This document shows, piece by piece, positions 24,603 to 33,140 of a stretch of 34,749 bases of DNA. Every line of letters begins with the position of its first letter. Position 1 is the first letter of the stretch. The notes under the pieces were generated by a model, which ran no database searches, was not told where the DNA came from, and worked only from the letters and a program-made list of their open reading frames with translations. The stretch is from assembly GCA_021463195.1 (NCBI GenBank), contig JAJTXZ010000051.1, forward strand, positions 1 through 34,749. Reading direction: 5' to 3'. A program made the translations under genes and the position numbers. This DNA is from Anaerolineae bacterium (GTDB lineage: Bacteria > Chloroflexota > Anaerolineae > UBA4142 > SHND01).

Positions 24603-27340
24603 CCACGCAGCGAAATGGAAACGCGGAAATAGCGCGGCTGGCGGAAGCGGACGCGGGGCGCGCGGCGTGGCGTTTCTGGGGCCCTTATGTCAGCGAACGC
24701 GCGTGGGGCGCCGTGCGCGAAGATTATTCCGCGAATGGCGACGCGTGGAATTATTTGCCGCACGACCACGCGCGTTCGCGCGCGTATCGGTGGAGCGAAG
24801 ACGGCCTCGCGGGCATTTGCGACGAACATCAACGCATCTGTTTCGCGCTCGCGTTGTGGAACGGGCGCGATCCGATTCTCAAAGAGCGCGCCTTTGGCTT
24901 GACCAACGCCGAAGGCAATCACGGCGAAGATGTCAAAGAATATTATTACTATCTCGATTCCACGCCCACGCATTCGTACATGAAATATTTGTACAAATAT
25001 CCGCACGCGGAATATCCGTACACGCAGCTGCTCGCCGAAAATCGGCGGCGCGGCAAAACGGAATCCGAGTACGAATTGCTTGACACGGGCGTGTTTGATG
25101 AATCGCGCTATTTTGATATTTTTGTCGAATACGCCAAAGCGACGCCCGACGACCTGCTCATTGAAATCACCGCGTGCAATCGCGGCGCGGATGCCGCGCG
25201 GCTCGATCTCCTGCCAACAATTTGGTTTCGCAATCTGTGGGCGTGGGATAACGCCGCGGCGAAAGGCGATATTTTTCTCGTCCGCGATCCTGCGCCGTAT
25301 ATCGAATTGCGCCATCCCGAACGCGGCACGCGCTATTTATATTTTGACGCGACGCCGGACGTTTTGTTTACCGAGAACGAAACAAATACAGAACGTTTAT
25401 ATGGCACGCCGAACGCGTCGCCGTACGTCAAAGACGCGTTTCACGATTATATTACGCGCGGCAAAACGGCGGCGGTGAATCCCGCGCAGCATGGCACCAA
25501 AGCCGCGCCGCGCTATGCTTTGAAAATCAACGGCGGCGAATCCGCGCGCATCCGTTTGCGTTTTACGAATAACGCGCGCGCGGACGCGCTCGGCAAAGAT
25601 TTTGACGCGACGCTCGCCGCGCGCAAACAAGAGGCGGACGATTTTTACGCGACGGTCATTCCCGCGACGCTGAGCGCTGACGAAAAACTGGTGATGCGTC
25701 AAGCGCTCGCCGGCATGTTATGGTCAAAACAATATTATCATTACAACGTGCGCCGTTGGCTGCAAGGCGACCCTACGCAACCGCCGCCGCCCGCGACGCG
25801 TTGGGATGGGCGCAACAGCGCTTGGCAGCACTTGGACGCCGCCGACGTGATTTCTATGCCCGACAAATGGGAATTTTGTTGGTTCGCGTCATGGGACCTC
25901 GCATTCCATTGCGTCGCGCTGGCGTTGGTGGATTTGAATTTCGCCAAAAGCCAACTCTTGTTGATGTTGCGCGAATGGTACATGAATCCGAACGGACAGA
26001 TTCCCGCCTACGAGTGGGATTTCAATGATGTGAATCCGCCAGTGCACGCTTGGGCGGCGCAGCGTATCTTTGAGCATGAATTTCTCGTCACCGGCAAGGG
26101 CGACCACGAATGGTTAGAGATGGTTTTTCAGAAACTGCTGCTCAATTTCACCTGGTGGGTCAATCGTCAAGACGCCGAAGCAAACAATCTTTTTCAAGGC
26201 GGCTTTCTCGGTTTGGATAATATCGGTCTCTTTGACCGCAATATGAAATTGCCAACCGGATTCGTGTTGGAACAATCGGATGGCACAAGTTGGATGGCGA
26301 CTTTTTGTTTTCGAATGTTGACGATTGCATTGAACTTGGCGCGCGAGGATGCGGTCTATCAAGCGATGGCGACCAAATTCGTCGAACACGCGTTATTGAT
26401 TGCCGACGCCATGAACAATCGGACGGAGGCGCGCCTCTGGGATGACGCGGACGGATTTTTCTATGACCATTTGCGACGCCCGGACGGTCAACATATTCCG
26501 ATTCGGACGCGCACGATGGTGGGTTTGATTCCGCTGATTGCGGTCGTCACCGCGCCCATCCAAACGCTGCGTCATTTTCCCGAATTTCTCGCGCATTTAC
26601 AATGGTTTCGCGAACATCGCCCCGACCTAACAGATAAAATCGCAATCCTCTCGCTGGCAGAAGAGCAGGCGGCGCGGCGGCACATGTTGATTGCGGTGAT
26701 GCAGCCAGAGCAGCTGCGTCGTTTGCTTGAATATATGCTCGCCGAAAATGAATTTCTCGCGCCCTTTGGACTGCGCAGCGTTTCCAAAATTTATACGCAG
26801 CCGTTGATGGTAGACCTGGCGGGCTATCAATGGGAATTGGATTACGAGCCGGGCGAATCCACCACCAATTTATTTGGCGGCAATTCAAATTGGCGCGGGC
26901 CAATTTGGCTGTCGCTCAACTATCTCATTATCGAAAGTCTGCAGGTGTATCACCGCCACTTTGGCGATACCTTTCAAGTGGAATGTCCAACCGGTTCAGG
27001 GCATCTGTTGAATCTCGGCGCGGTCGCGCAAGAGCTGTCCGAACGGCTCGCGCGCATTTTTACGCGCGACGAAAACGGACGCCGCGCCGTCTTTGGTCAT
27101 TATGAAATTATGCAAAACGACCCGCACTGGCGCGACTATCTTTTGTTTCACGAATATTTTCACGGCGATGACGGTTCAGGGCGCGGCGCCAGTCATCAAA
27201 CCGGCTGGAGCGGCTTGATCGCCAAAATTTTGGAACAGCTCGGCGACGCGCGCGCGGGCGGAGTCGGGGCGAACAAGTTAATGTATGAAATTTTTGGACT
27301 CGCTCAAGAAACATTAAAAGGAGCAAACCATTATGGATAA
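24599..27340 (+). CDS. GH63-type glucosidase (MGH1-like (alpha/alpha)6 domain)
   Basis: A 913-residue cytosolic glycoside hydrolase with no signal peptide, of the large bacterial glucosidase group in or near GH63. An N-terminal beta-rich domain (about 20-330) is followed by the (alpha/alpha)6 barrel, with [35 protein letters not shown] near 470-487, [15 protein letters not shown] and [20 protein letters not shown]. The acidic residues of EWDFND and a glutamate near LFHEYFHG are candidates for the catalytic pair; I cannot assign them firmly. Such enzymes act on alpha-glucosides or on mannosyl/glucosylglycerate; the substrate is not readable. The start is ATG 24599 overlapping rpiA by four bases; an open extension back to 24455 lies within rpiA and is rejected. 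It overlaps zwf by eight bases, so it is locked between two pentose-phosphate genes. Confidence 0.85.
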   Translation: MTTQRNGNAEIARLAEADAGRAAWRFWGPYVSERAWGAVREDYSANGDAWNYLPHDHARSRAYRWSEDGLAGICDEHQRICFALALWNGRDPILKERAFGLTNAEGNHGEDVKEYYYYLDSTPTHSYMKYLYKYPHAEYPYTQLLAENRRRGKTESEYELLDTGVFDESRYFDIFVEYAKATPDDLLIEITACNRGADAARLDLLPTIWFRNLWAWDNAAAKGDIFLVRDPAPYIELRHPERGTRYLYFDATPDVLFTENETNTERLYGTPNASPYVKDAFHDYITRGKTAAVNPAQHGTKAAPRYALKINGGESARIRLRFTNNARADALGKDFDATLAARKQEADDFYATVIPATLSADEKLVMRQALAGMLWSKQYYHYNVRRWLQGDPTQPPPPATRWDGRNSAWQHLDAADVISMPDKWEFCWFASWDLAFHCVALALVDLNFAKSQLLLMLREWYMNPNGQIPAYEWDFNDVNPPVHAWAAQRIFEHEFLVTGKGDHEWLEMVFQKLLLNFTWWVNRQDAEANNLFQGGFLGLDNIGLFDRNMKLPTGFVLEQSDGTSWMATFCFRMLTIALNLAREDAVYQAMATKFVEHALLIADAMNNRTEARLWDDADGFFYDHLRRPDGQHIPIRTRTMVGLIPLIAVVTAPIQTLRHFPEFLAHLQWFREHRPDLTDKIAILSLAEEQAARRHMLIAVMQPEQLRRLLEYMLAENEFLAPFGLRSVSKIYTQPLMVDLAGYQWELDYEPGESTTNLFGGNSNWRGPIWLSLNYLIIESLQVYHRHFGDTFQVECPTGSGHLLNLGAVAQELSERLARIFTRDENGRRAVFGHYEIMQNDPHWRDYLLFHEYFHGDDGSGRGASHQTGWSGLIAKILEQLGDARAGGVGANKLMYEIFGLAQETLKGANHYG

Positions 27341-28697
27341 TGTCCAAGCTTCGGACGCGCTCGTTTTTTTTGGCGCGACCGGCGACCTTGCATATAAAAA
27401 AATTTTTCCGTCATTATTGAATCTATTGCGCGCGGGCAAACTCGCGCTGCCGGTCATTGGCGTCGCGAAATCAGGTTGGACGCGTGACCAACTCATCGCG
27501 CGCGCGCATGACAGTTTGCAAGCGCATGGCGGCGTCAGCGCCGCCGATTTTGCCGCGCTCGCGCAGCGTTTGGATTATGTGGATGGCGATTATCAAAATG
27601 ACGCGACCTTTGCGCGCCTCAAACAAAAGCTCGGCGACGCGCAACGTCCGACGCATTATCTCGCCATTCCACCAGCGCTATTTGGCGTCACGATGCAGCA
27701 GCTCGGGCGCGCGGGTTTGGCGCGCGGCGGTAGAGTGGTTGTCGAAAAACCCTTTGGGCATGATCGCGCCTCTGCGCGCGCGTTGAACGAAATCGCGCTA
27801 GCCGTTTTTCCCGAAGACGCGATTTTTCGCATTGACCATTTTCTCGGCAAAGAAGCGGTCGAAAATTTGATGGTGTTTCGTTTCACCAACACCTTTCTCG
27901 AACCAATCTGGAATCGGCAATACGTGGATAATGTGGTCATTACGATGGCGGAAAATTTTGGCATTCAAGGACGCGGCAAATTTTATGACGCGAACGGCGC
28001 AATCCGCGATGTGATCGAGAATCATTTATTTCAGGTTGTCTCGCTCTTGGCGATGGAACCGCCCGTAACGACCGACGCGTCGTCGCTGCACGATGAACAA
28101 TACAAAGTCTTTAAAGCCATGTCATCGCTCGAACCCGCGAATATCGTGCGCGGGCAATACAAGGGCTATCGCAGCGAACCGGATATCGCGCCCGCTTCGC
28201 AGGTGGAAACGTATGCGGCGGTGCGTTTTGAAATTGACTCGTGGCGTTGGTACGGCGTGCCGTGGGTCATTCGCGCTGGCAAAAAACTTCCCGTGACGAT
28301 GAACGAAACGTATACGACGCTCAAACGGCCGCCATTCGTGCGCTTGGATGAAAAACGCAATTACGTGCGCTTTCGTCTTGGACCGGAAATCTCGATTACG
28401 CTCGGCACGCAGGCAAAACGCCCCGGGCGCGGCAGAGACATTATGCCGATGGAATTGGTGGGCGTCGAGCCAGGCAGCCAAGACGAATTGGACGCGTATG
28501 CGCGCTTGTTGGGCGACGCGATGGAAGGCGACCACACGCTCTTTGTGCGCAGCGATACGGTGGATGAACAATGGCGCATCGTCGAACCGATTTTAAACAA
28601 CGTTACGCCCCTCTATGAATACGAACCGGGCAGCTGGGGTCCCGCCGAAGCGGACCGGCTCGTCGCGGATTTAGGCGGCTGGCGCAATCCGCAATAA
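27333..28697 (+). CDS. zwf: Glucose-6-phosphate 1-dehydrogenase
   Basis: Oxidises glucose 6-phosphate to 6-phosphogluconolactone with NAD(P). It has 454 residues, somewhat shorter than the common 480-510. The coenzyme-binding [15 protein letters not shown] is at 14-28, VEKPFGHD near 139 and the catalytic/substrate signature [14 protein letters not shown] near 166-179. AAAGGAG about ten bases before ATG 27333 is a good ribosome binding site located inside the end of the glucosidase gene, and the two frames overlap by eight bases. It is the last gene of the pentose-phosphate cluster; a repeat-borne hairpin 117 nt downstream may end the transcript. Together with pgl and gnd it forms the whole oxidative branch. 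Confidence 0.96.
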   Translation: MDNVQASDALVFFGATGDLAYKKIFPSLLNLLRAGKLALPVIGVAKSGWTRDQLIARAHDSLQAHGGVSAADFAALAQRLDYVDGDYQNDATFARLKQKLGDAQRPTHYLAIPPALFGVTMQQLGRAGLARGGRVVVEKPFGHDRASARALNEIALAVFPEDAIFRIDHFLGKEAVENLMVFRFTNTFLEPIWNRQYVDNVVITMAENFGIQGRGKFYDANGAIRDVIENHLFQVVSLLAMEPPVTTDASSLHDEQYKVFKAMSSLEPANIVRGQYKGYRSEPDIAPASQVETYAAVRFEIDSWRWYGVPWVIRAGKKLPVTMNETYTTLKRPPFVRLDEKRNYVRFRLGPEISITLGTQAKRPGRGRDIMPMELVGVEPGSQDELDAYARLLGDAMEGDHTLFVRSDTVDEQWRIVEPILNNVTPLYEYEPGSWGPAEADRLVADLGGWRNPQ

Positions 28698-28776
28698 GCG
28701 CGCGCGCGCCCCTACAGCTGTCGCTCAAGCCCTTGACAGACCAATCGAATTCATCGCGCCGCGAATTGGACAAACG

Positions 28777-28836
28777 CTTGGAAAAGCGCGTGCGATCGCA
28801 AGTCCGCCGCACGCGCGAACGTCCGCAGAGACGTTT
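28777..28836 (+). repeat. Conserved 3'-flank repeat block, copy 2
   Basis: CTTGGAAAAGCGCGTGCGAT from 28777, then CAAGTCCGC, then AACGTCCGCAGAGACGTTT (28818-28836). It matches the minus-strand sequence of 245-172 in the same order, with 18 of 19 bases identical in the last piece. It stands 3' of zwf in zwf orientation, as copy 1 does relative to namZ. Confidence 0.7.
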
Positions 28837-28845
28837 CGCGTTTTG
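28814..28845 (+). terminator. Hairpin with T-rich tail downstream of zwf
   Basis: CGCGAACGTC (28814-28823) pairs with GACGTTTCGCG (28830-28840) with one bulged base and a six-base loop, followed by TTTTGATT. It sits 117 nt past the zwf stop within a repeated block. The T-run is only four bases, so efficiency is doubtful. Confidence 0.4.
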
Positions 28846-28909
28846 ATTGGCGCGCCTTGAATTCATCCGCAAAGCTCCTGATGCTTGGCCCAATTTTCAG
28901 ACCTTACAG

Positions 28910-28971
28910 AGTTCCAGGCCCCAAGGGTTTTCGAAAACCCTTGGGGCCTGGAACTTTGGATAATCACCAGA
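28910..28971 (+). repeat. Dispersed palindromic repeat, family I copy 2 (46-bp perfect palindrome)
   Basis: Positions 28910-28955 are a perfect 46-bp palindrome centred on GGGTTTTCGAAAACCC, with arms AGTTCCAGGCCCCAAGG and its complement. It continues to AATCACCAGA at 28962-28971. Copy 1 at 48-100 shares the core, the CTGGAA and the AATCACCAGA tail in the same orientation, but its arms are shorter. It would form a very stable hairpin or cruciform. Confidence 0.85.
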
Positions 28972-28980
28972 AATCCCCGC

Positions 28981-29008
28981 TTGACAAGTCCGCAGACGGG
29001 TATATAAT
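28981..29008 (+). promoter_or_regulatory. Consensus sigma-70 promoter of padR
   Basis: TTGACA (28981-28986) and TATAAT (29003-29008) are both perfect consensus hexamers, separated by 16 nt. This is the strongest promoter match in the window. The expected transcription start, near 29015, falls inside the left arm of the inverted repeat that follows, as expected for a promoter held down by a repressor. Confidence 0.85.
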
Positions 29009-29044
29009 CCTCCTTGAATAGTCAGACTTGACTATTCAAGGAGG
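29009..29044 (+). promoter_or_regulatory. Inverted-repeat operator of padR, including its Shine-Dalgarno
   Basis: Arms of 16 bp, CCTCCTTGAATAGTCA (29009-29024) and TGACTATTCAAGGAGG (29029-29044), match perfectly around GACT. The repeat starts directly after the -10 box and ends four bases before the padR ATG; the AAGGAGG at its right end (29038-29044) is the ribosome binding site. With a start near 29015 the RNA could still pair 10 bp, leaving most of the Shine-Dalgarno free, so a DNA operator for PadR autoregulation is the simpler reading. Confidence 0.8.
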
Positions 29045-29048
29045 ATGA

Positions 29049-29654
29049 ATGGATCACGAACTATTGGCGCTGGGCTTGTTAAAGCTTCAGAAAATGCACG
29101 GTTATCAGTTGAGCGATGTGGTGGACAAACGCCTCAGCCATTTGACCGACCTAAAAAAAGCGACGCTCTATAATATTCTCGCGCGCGCGGAAGCGCAAGG
29201 ATTCGTGACCAAGACCGTCTCGCGCGCGGGCAATCGGCCCGAACGCTTTATCTTTCAACTGACGCCGCACGGTCAAGCGCGCTTTCAAGAGCTGCTGCGC
29301 GCGAACCTGCAGCGCGCGCACGCCGCGTACTTTGCCGACGATATCGGCTTGTTATTTCTCAGCGAACTGCCCGCCGCGCAAGCGCGCGCCTTGCTCGCCG
29401 AAAAGCGCGCGAGCGTCGCGCGAACAATCGCCGAACTGGAGCGCGCGGTCGCGCGACACGAACCGAACACGCCCGCGTATTACACGCTGCGGCATCATCT
29501 GCTGCATTTACGCACCGAACGCGCGTGGCTCGCTGAATTGATGCGCAGCTTGAAACAGCGTTCGGTGCGCCAAGATATCTTGGCGTGCCTCGACGCCGCC
29601 GATGCAAACGCCGCCGCGTCGCAAAAAAACCGAAAGCCAAGTCCAAAAACATAA
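29049..29654 (+). CDS. PadR-family transcriptional regulator
   Basis: A 201-residue repressor-type protein. Residues about 1-85 are the PadR winged helix: MDHELLALGLLKLQKMHGYQL, a recognition segment with LKKATLYNILARAEAQGFV, and the wing RPERFIFQLTPHG. The C-terminal part (about 90-180) is helical and charged (LLAEKRASVARTIAELERAV, YYTLRHHLLHLRTERAWLAEL) and should form the dimer. PadR proteins usually repress their own operon and a transporter gene and respond to small toxic or phenolic ligands; an MFS transporter lies two genes on. AAGGAGG stands four bases before the chosen ATG. An overlapping ATG four bases earlier is out of frame. The operator-like repeat upstream argues for autoregulation. 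Confidence 0.9.
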   Translation: MDHELLALGLLKLQKMHGYQLSDVVDKRLSHLTDLKKATLYNILARAEAQGFVTKTVSRAGNRPERFIFQLTPHGQARFQELLRANLQRAHAAYFADDIGLLFLSELPAAQARALLAEKRASVARTIAELERAVARHEPNTPAYYTLRHHLLHLRTERAWLAELMRSLKQRSVRQDILACLDAADANAAASQKNRKPSPKT

Positions 29655-29683
29655 ATCATAAATTTCAATCACGGAGGTTTCTT

Positions 29684-30076
29684 GTGGGTATTGTATTGAT
29701 GCTTCATTCCTTATGGCGCTGGGTTGTGCTCGCGCTCGCGGTCATCGCGCTGCTTAAATTCGCGCTCGGTTGGCTGCAAAAGAAAAATCCCGATACGCTC
29801 GACCGACGCCTGCTGCTGGCGTTCACCGCCTCGCTTGACCTTCAAGTCTTGCTCGGCATCATTCTCATCGTCAATTTATTTCTCACCGGCGCGTCGAATC
29901 GGACGGCGTTGGAACACACTATCGTCATGCTCGTCGCCGCCGTCGTCGCGCATACCAGCGCGATCTGGCGCAAACGCGCGGACAATCTCTTTTTACGCAA
30001 CAACGCGGCGATTGTGTTGGTGACGCTCCTGCTCATCATCGTCGGCGTTTCATCCGTAAACGGATGGCATTTCTAA
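29684..30076 (+). CDS. Small four-helix integral membrane protein
   Basis: A 130-residue membrane protein with four predicted transmembrane helices: about 8-30, 41-66, 75-92 and 105-126. Conserved-looking features are the opening LHSLWRWVVL, DRRLLLAFTASLDLQVLLG in helix 2 and EHTIVMLVAAVVAHTSAIW in helix 3, whose Glu-His and Ala-His pairs recall a family of small uncharacterised membrane proteins in Bacteroidota and Chloroflexota that are sometimes loosely called cytochrome b-like. I see no proof of haem binding. The start is GTG 29684, because GGAGG lies six bases before it; an earlier in-frame start would lie inside padR and add a very basic tail. Located 29 bp after padR, it is probably co-transcribed and controlled by it. 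Confidence 0.75.
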   Translation: MGIVLMLHSLWRWVVLALAVIALLKFALGWLQKKNPDTLDRRLLLAFTASLDLQVLLGIILIVNLFLTGASNRTALEHTIVMLVAAVVAHTSAIWRKRADNLFLRNNAAIVLVTLLLIIVGVSSVNGWHF

Positions 30077-30081
30077 AATAA

Positions 30082-30107
30082 CGCGCGGTATCCTTTCATA
30101 CCGCGCG
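30082..30107 (+). other. Hairpin between the membrane protein and MFS genes
   Basis: CGCGCGGTAT (30082-30091) and ATACCGCGCG (30098-30107) pair perfectly around a six-base loop. There is no T-run after it, so it is not a standard terminator. It may attenuate or stabilise the message between the two genes. Confidence 0.5.
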
Positions 30108-30124
30108 CGTATTCCTCAAAAAAT

Positions 30125-31507
30125 ATGCGGTCAAACCAAAGCGCGGATGCGTCGCCCGACAAATTGAATTTTAAACGCATCTTGCCGATTCTGATCATTG
30201 TGCTGATTGATTTGCTCGGCATGACCATTATCATTCCTTTGCTGCCGTTGTACGCGACCACGTTCGGCGCGGACGCAATGGTGATTGGATTATTGGGCGC
30301 GACCTATCCGGCGTTTCAATTTCTCGGCGCGCCGCTGCTCGGTCGTTTATCGGACCAGTACGGACGCAAACCGATTTTGCTCATCAGTCAACTCGGCACG
30401 CTCATCGGCTTTCTCACGCTCGGTTTCGCGGGCGCCTTATGGATACTGTTTCTATCGCGTCTCATTGACGGAATATCGGGCGCGAATATCGCCACCGCGC
30501 AAGCGGCGATTGCGGACAGCACAACCGAAAAAACGCGCACGCAAGGTTTAGGTTTGATTGGCGCGGCGTTCGGCCTCGGCTTTATTATCGGACCCATTAT
30601 CGCGTTCGCTGCGCTCGCGTTAACTCACAACGATTATCGCGCGCCCGCGTTCGTCGCCGCGTTCTGTTCGCTACTTTCGATTCTGCTCACCGCATTCTGG
30701 TTTCATGAAACGCGCAATCCCGCGCAAATCATGCCGCCAAATGGCAAAACGGCATTTTCCTTTGGCGCCATGTTCAAAGCGTTGGCGCATCCCGCGGTCG
30801 GCGCGCTGTTGATTTTGCTGTTCGCGCAGCAGTTGGCATTCGGCGGTTTTGAACAGCTGTTATCATTGTTTACGTTGAATCGGCTCGGCTTGAACGCGTC
30901 GGGCAATGCGGCGATTTTTGTTTTCGCCGGAATCATTATGGTGGCGGTGCAAGGCGGTTTCGTCGGCAAATGGAGCCGCCGCTATGGCGACCGCAAATTG
31001 GTCTTTGCCGGCTTGGCGCTCTTGGCGCTGGGTTTGGCGCTTATGGCGCTGACTCCACTGCTGCCGCCGCCGTGGTACAACCAAGCCGCGCTCGCCGCCG
31101 AATTGCGCGGCAGCCAAAATCCAGCCGTCGCGCCAAATCTCGCGATTGCGCTGCCGCCAGATGTCAACACAGGTTGGTTCGGTCTCGTGTGGCTGCTGGG
31201 CGCGATGATTCCGACCGCGATTGGCGGCGCGATGTTGCAGCCGACCTTGAACTCGTTGATTACCAAGCGCGTCGAACCGACCCAAGTCGGCGGCATTTTG
31301 GGCGTCAGCGTCGCCATGTTGAGCGCGGCGAATGCGCTGGCGCCAATTCTCGGCGGCGCGCTTTTCCAAGTCGCAGGCGCCAGCGCGCCGTTTTGGGCGT
31401 GGGCGGCGGCGCTCGGCATTTTGTTTGTGTTCGCTCTTGCGACCATCAAACCGGGGCGCGAAGAAAGCGCGCCAAAAGGATTGGCGCGCGCGCGCGCGAG
31501 TCATTAA
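30125..31507 (+). CDS. MFS transporter, DHA1/TetA-like
   Basis: A 460-residue inner-membrane transporter of the major facilitator superfamily with about 12 hydrophobic helices. The cytoplasmic motif A GRLSDQYGRKP is at 73-83. FLSRLIDGISGANIATAQAAIAD resembles the RxxxG-type motif B helix of drug:H+ antiporters. GAAFGLGFIIGPIIA matches the antiporter motif C (GxxxGPxxG-like). The order and lengths fit the TetA/DHA1 export group, so a proton-driven efflux role is likely; substrate unknown. It follows the PadR/four-helix pair, a common genetic setting in which PadR controls an exporter. A longer loop near 330-350 (PPPWYNQAALAAELRGSQNP) between helices 9 and 10 is somewhat unusual. Confidence 0.88.
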   Translation: MRSNQSADASPDKLNFKRILPILIIVLIDLLGMTIIIPLLPLYATTFGADAMVIGLLGATYPAFQFLGAPLLGRLSDQYGRKPILLISQLGTLIGFLTLGFAGALWILFLSRLIDGISGANIATAQAAIADSTTEKTRTQGLGLIGAAFGLGFIIGPIIAFAALALTHNDYRAPAFVAAFCSLLSILLTAFWFHETRNPAQIMPPNGKTAFSFGAMFKALAHPAVGALLILLFAQQLAFGGFEQLLSLFTLNRLGLNASGNAAIFVFAGIIMVAVQGGFVGKWSRRYGDRKLVFAGLALLALGLALMALTPLLPPPWYNQAALAAELRGSQNPAVAPNLAIALPPDVNTGWFGLVWLLGAMIPTAIGGAMLQPTLNSLITKRVEPTQVGGILGVSVAMLSAANALAPILGGALFQVAGASAPFWAWAAALGILFVFALATIKPGREESAPKGLARARASH

Positions 31508-31533
31508 CCGCAATCAAGCATTGAAAGCTAAAT

Positions 31534-32973
31534 ATGCAAAATGATTTTTCAGCGCCGACCGCTTTTTTACGCGCGCAATTCGGCGCATTAAATATTGGCG
31601 AACCCTTGCGCGCGTATGAGACTTTTTGGCGCGACCAAGGGCAATTCATTTCGCGCGCGGTGGACCGCGCCGGCACGCCGCCGTTGAAAATGTTCGATCG
31701 TTTTGGCGCGCGCATTGACGAAATCGAATTCGCGCCCGAATATTGGACTGTATTGAAACGCGGTTATCGCGACGGCGTCATCTGGCGCATTTTCGACGAA
31801 TACGCGTTATTGTCGTCGTATCAGCTCGGCTATGTCACCTGCTTTTTTGATCCCGGCATGTATTGTCCATACACCGTTTCCATGTCCACCGCCGTGCCGT
31901 TATCCAAGTATGGCGCGGCTGAGACGCGCGAAAAATTTTTGCCGCCGCTGCTGCGCCGCGACGATGCCGTGTGGCAAGGCGCGACCTGGATGACCGAAGC
32001 GCGCGGCGGCAGCGATCTCGGCGCAAACGTGGATACGCGCGCGCGTTTGGTGGATGGACAATGGCGTTTGAGCGGCGATAAATTTTTCGCGAGCAACGCG
32101 GGCGCGGAACTCGCCGTGGTCGCGGCGCGTTTGGAAAACGCGCCGCAGAACGTCAGAGGTCTCGCGCTATTTCTTGTCCCGAAATTTCGCGCCGACGGAA
32201 CGCGCAATTATTTTGTGCGGCGGATGAAATCCAAAATCGCCACGCGTTCGGTTCCGACAGGCGAAGTGGAATTGCGCGACAGCGAAGCGTATTTATTGGG
32301 CAAAGCGGAATGGGGCATCTATCTAATTCTCGAAGTTTTGAATTTATCGCGCGTCGCCAACAGCATCGGCAGCGTCGCGGTCGCGCAGCGCGCGTTGGCA
32401 GAGGCGCTCTATTTCGCGCAGAATCGCAGCGCGTTCGGCAAACCGTTGAGCGAACAACCATTGATGCGCGCGCAAATCGAGGAACGCGCGCGCGGTTTGC
32501 GAGACGCGTCCGCGTTGGCGTGGTACGCGGCGCGTTTGTTGAATGAGGTGTGGCGCGAGACGCCGCCGTATTCCGAACGCTATCATTTATTCCGCCTCGT
32601 CGCGCATCTGGCAAAATATCACACCGCCGAATTCGCGGCGCAGACCGCGAAATGGGCGATGGAGGTTCACGGCAGCGCGGGAGTATTGGACGAATTTCCG
32701 GTGGAGCGTCTTTTGCGCGAGAGCATGATTTTGGCGATTTGGGAGGGCGCGCCGCATCGCCAGATTCTGGACGGTTTGGAAGTGATGAAACGCAAGAACG
32801 CGCACGAACTCTTGTTTCACGAACTCGCGCCGCGCGCCGACCCGCACGCGTTAGAAGAAATTGCCGCGCGGGCGCAAGAATTGCTCGCGCTGCCACAGGA
32901 CGCGATGGAAGCGCAGAGCGAAACGACTTTTGCGGCTTTGGCGCGATTCGCCGCCGCGACTAGTCCGCGCTGA
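31534..32973 (+). CDS. Acyl-CoA dehydrogenase family protein, AidB-like
   Basis: A 479-residue flavoprotein of the acyl-CoA dehydrogenase superfamily. The N-terminal helical domain is followed by the beta domain with WMTEARGGSDLGAN (FAD-facing) and RRMKSKIATRSVPTGEVELRDSEAYLLG, a form typical of the AidB/isovaleryl-CoA dehydrogenase-like branch rather than of classical short-chain enzymes. The C-terminal helices contain QNRSAFGKPLSEQP, MEVHGSAGVLDEFPVERLLRE and ILAIWEGAPHRQILDGLEVM, where the glutamate of WEG is in the usual catalytic or gating place. It may dehydrogenate a branched acyl-CoA; AidB itself has a DNA-repair-linked role, so function is open. It starts 26 bp after the MFS gene and probably ends the padR transcript. 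Confidence 0.85.
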   Translation: MQNDFSAPTAFLRAQFGALNIGEPLRAYETFWRDQGQFISRAVDRAGTPPLKMFDRFGARIDEIEFAPEYWTVLKRGYRDGVIWRIFDEYALLSSYQLGYVTCFFDPGMYCPYTVSMSTAVPLSKYGAAETREKFLPPLLRRDDAVWQGATWMTEARGGSDLGANVDTRARLVDGQWRLSGDKFFASNAGAELAVVAARLENAPQNVRGLALFLVPKFRADGTRNYFVRRMKSKIATRSVPTGEVELRDSEAYLLGKAEWGIYLILEVLNLSRVANSIGSVAVAQRALAEALYFAQNRSAFGKPLSEQPLMRAQIEERARGLRDASALAWYAARLLNEVWRETPPYSERYHLFRLVAHLAKYHTAEFAAQTAKWAMEVHGSAGVLDEFPVERLLRESMILAIWEGAPHRQILDGLEVMKRKNAHELLFHELAPRADPHALEEIAARAQELLALPQDAMEAQSETTFAALARFAAATSPR

Positions 32974-33069
32974 CCGCGCGCGTATGAGCGAATGGCGCAG
33001 ACGCGCTGGTGAAAATTTTTTACGCGCGTTTGAATGTTGCGACGCTAGATCGGTTTCCGATTTGATTTA

Positions 33070-33140
33070 GGGGACAGACTCTTTGGGTTTCCAAAAACTC
33101 AAAGGGTCTTTTATCTTGGACCAAACAGGAATTTGTTCTA
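33070..33140 (+). repeat. Dispersed palindromic repeat, family II copy 2; likely terminator
   Basis: AGACTCTTTGGGTTT (33076-33090) and AAACTCAAAGGGTCT (33095-33109) pair along 15 positions, with wobbles, around CCAA. They are followed by TTTATCTTGGACC, AAACA and GGAATTTGTTC. The order matches the copy at 15070-15150. It lies about 100 nt after the acyl-CoA dehydrogenase stop, and the T-rich sequence after the stem makes it a plausible terminator on the plus strand. Its end overlaps the stop codon of the convergent SDR gene. Confidence 0.7.

Larger units (their letters stand above)
28698..29048. other. 351-bp gap between zwf and padR
   Basis: No gene. From 5' to 3' it contains the conserved 3'-flank block with a hairpin (28777-28845), a 46-bp perfect palindrome with its AATCACCAGA tail (28910-28971), and the padR promoter and operator (28981-29044). 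Almost all of it is explained by repeats and control sites. Confidence 0.6.

Noticed and set aside
29585-29683. Earlier start for the four-helix membrane protein, inside padR
   Set aside because: The added residues are strongly basic and antagonistic to a membrane start; GGAGG six bases before GTG 29684 is decisive.
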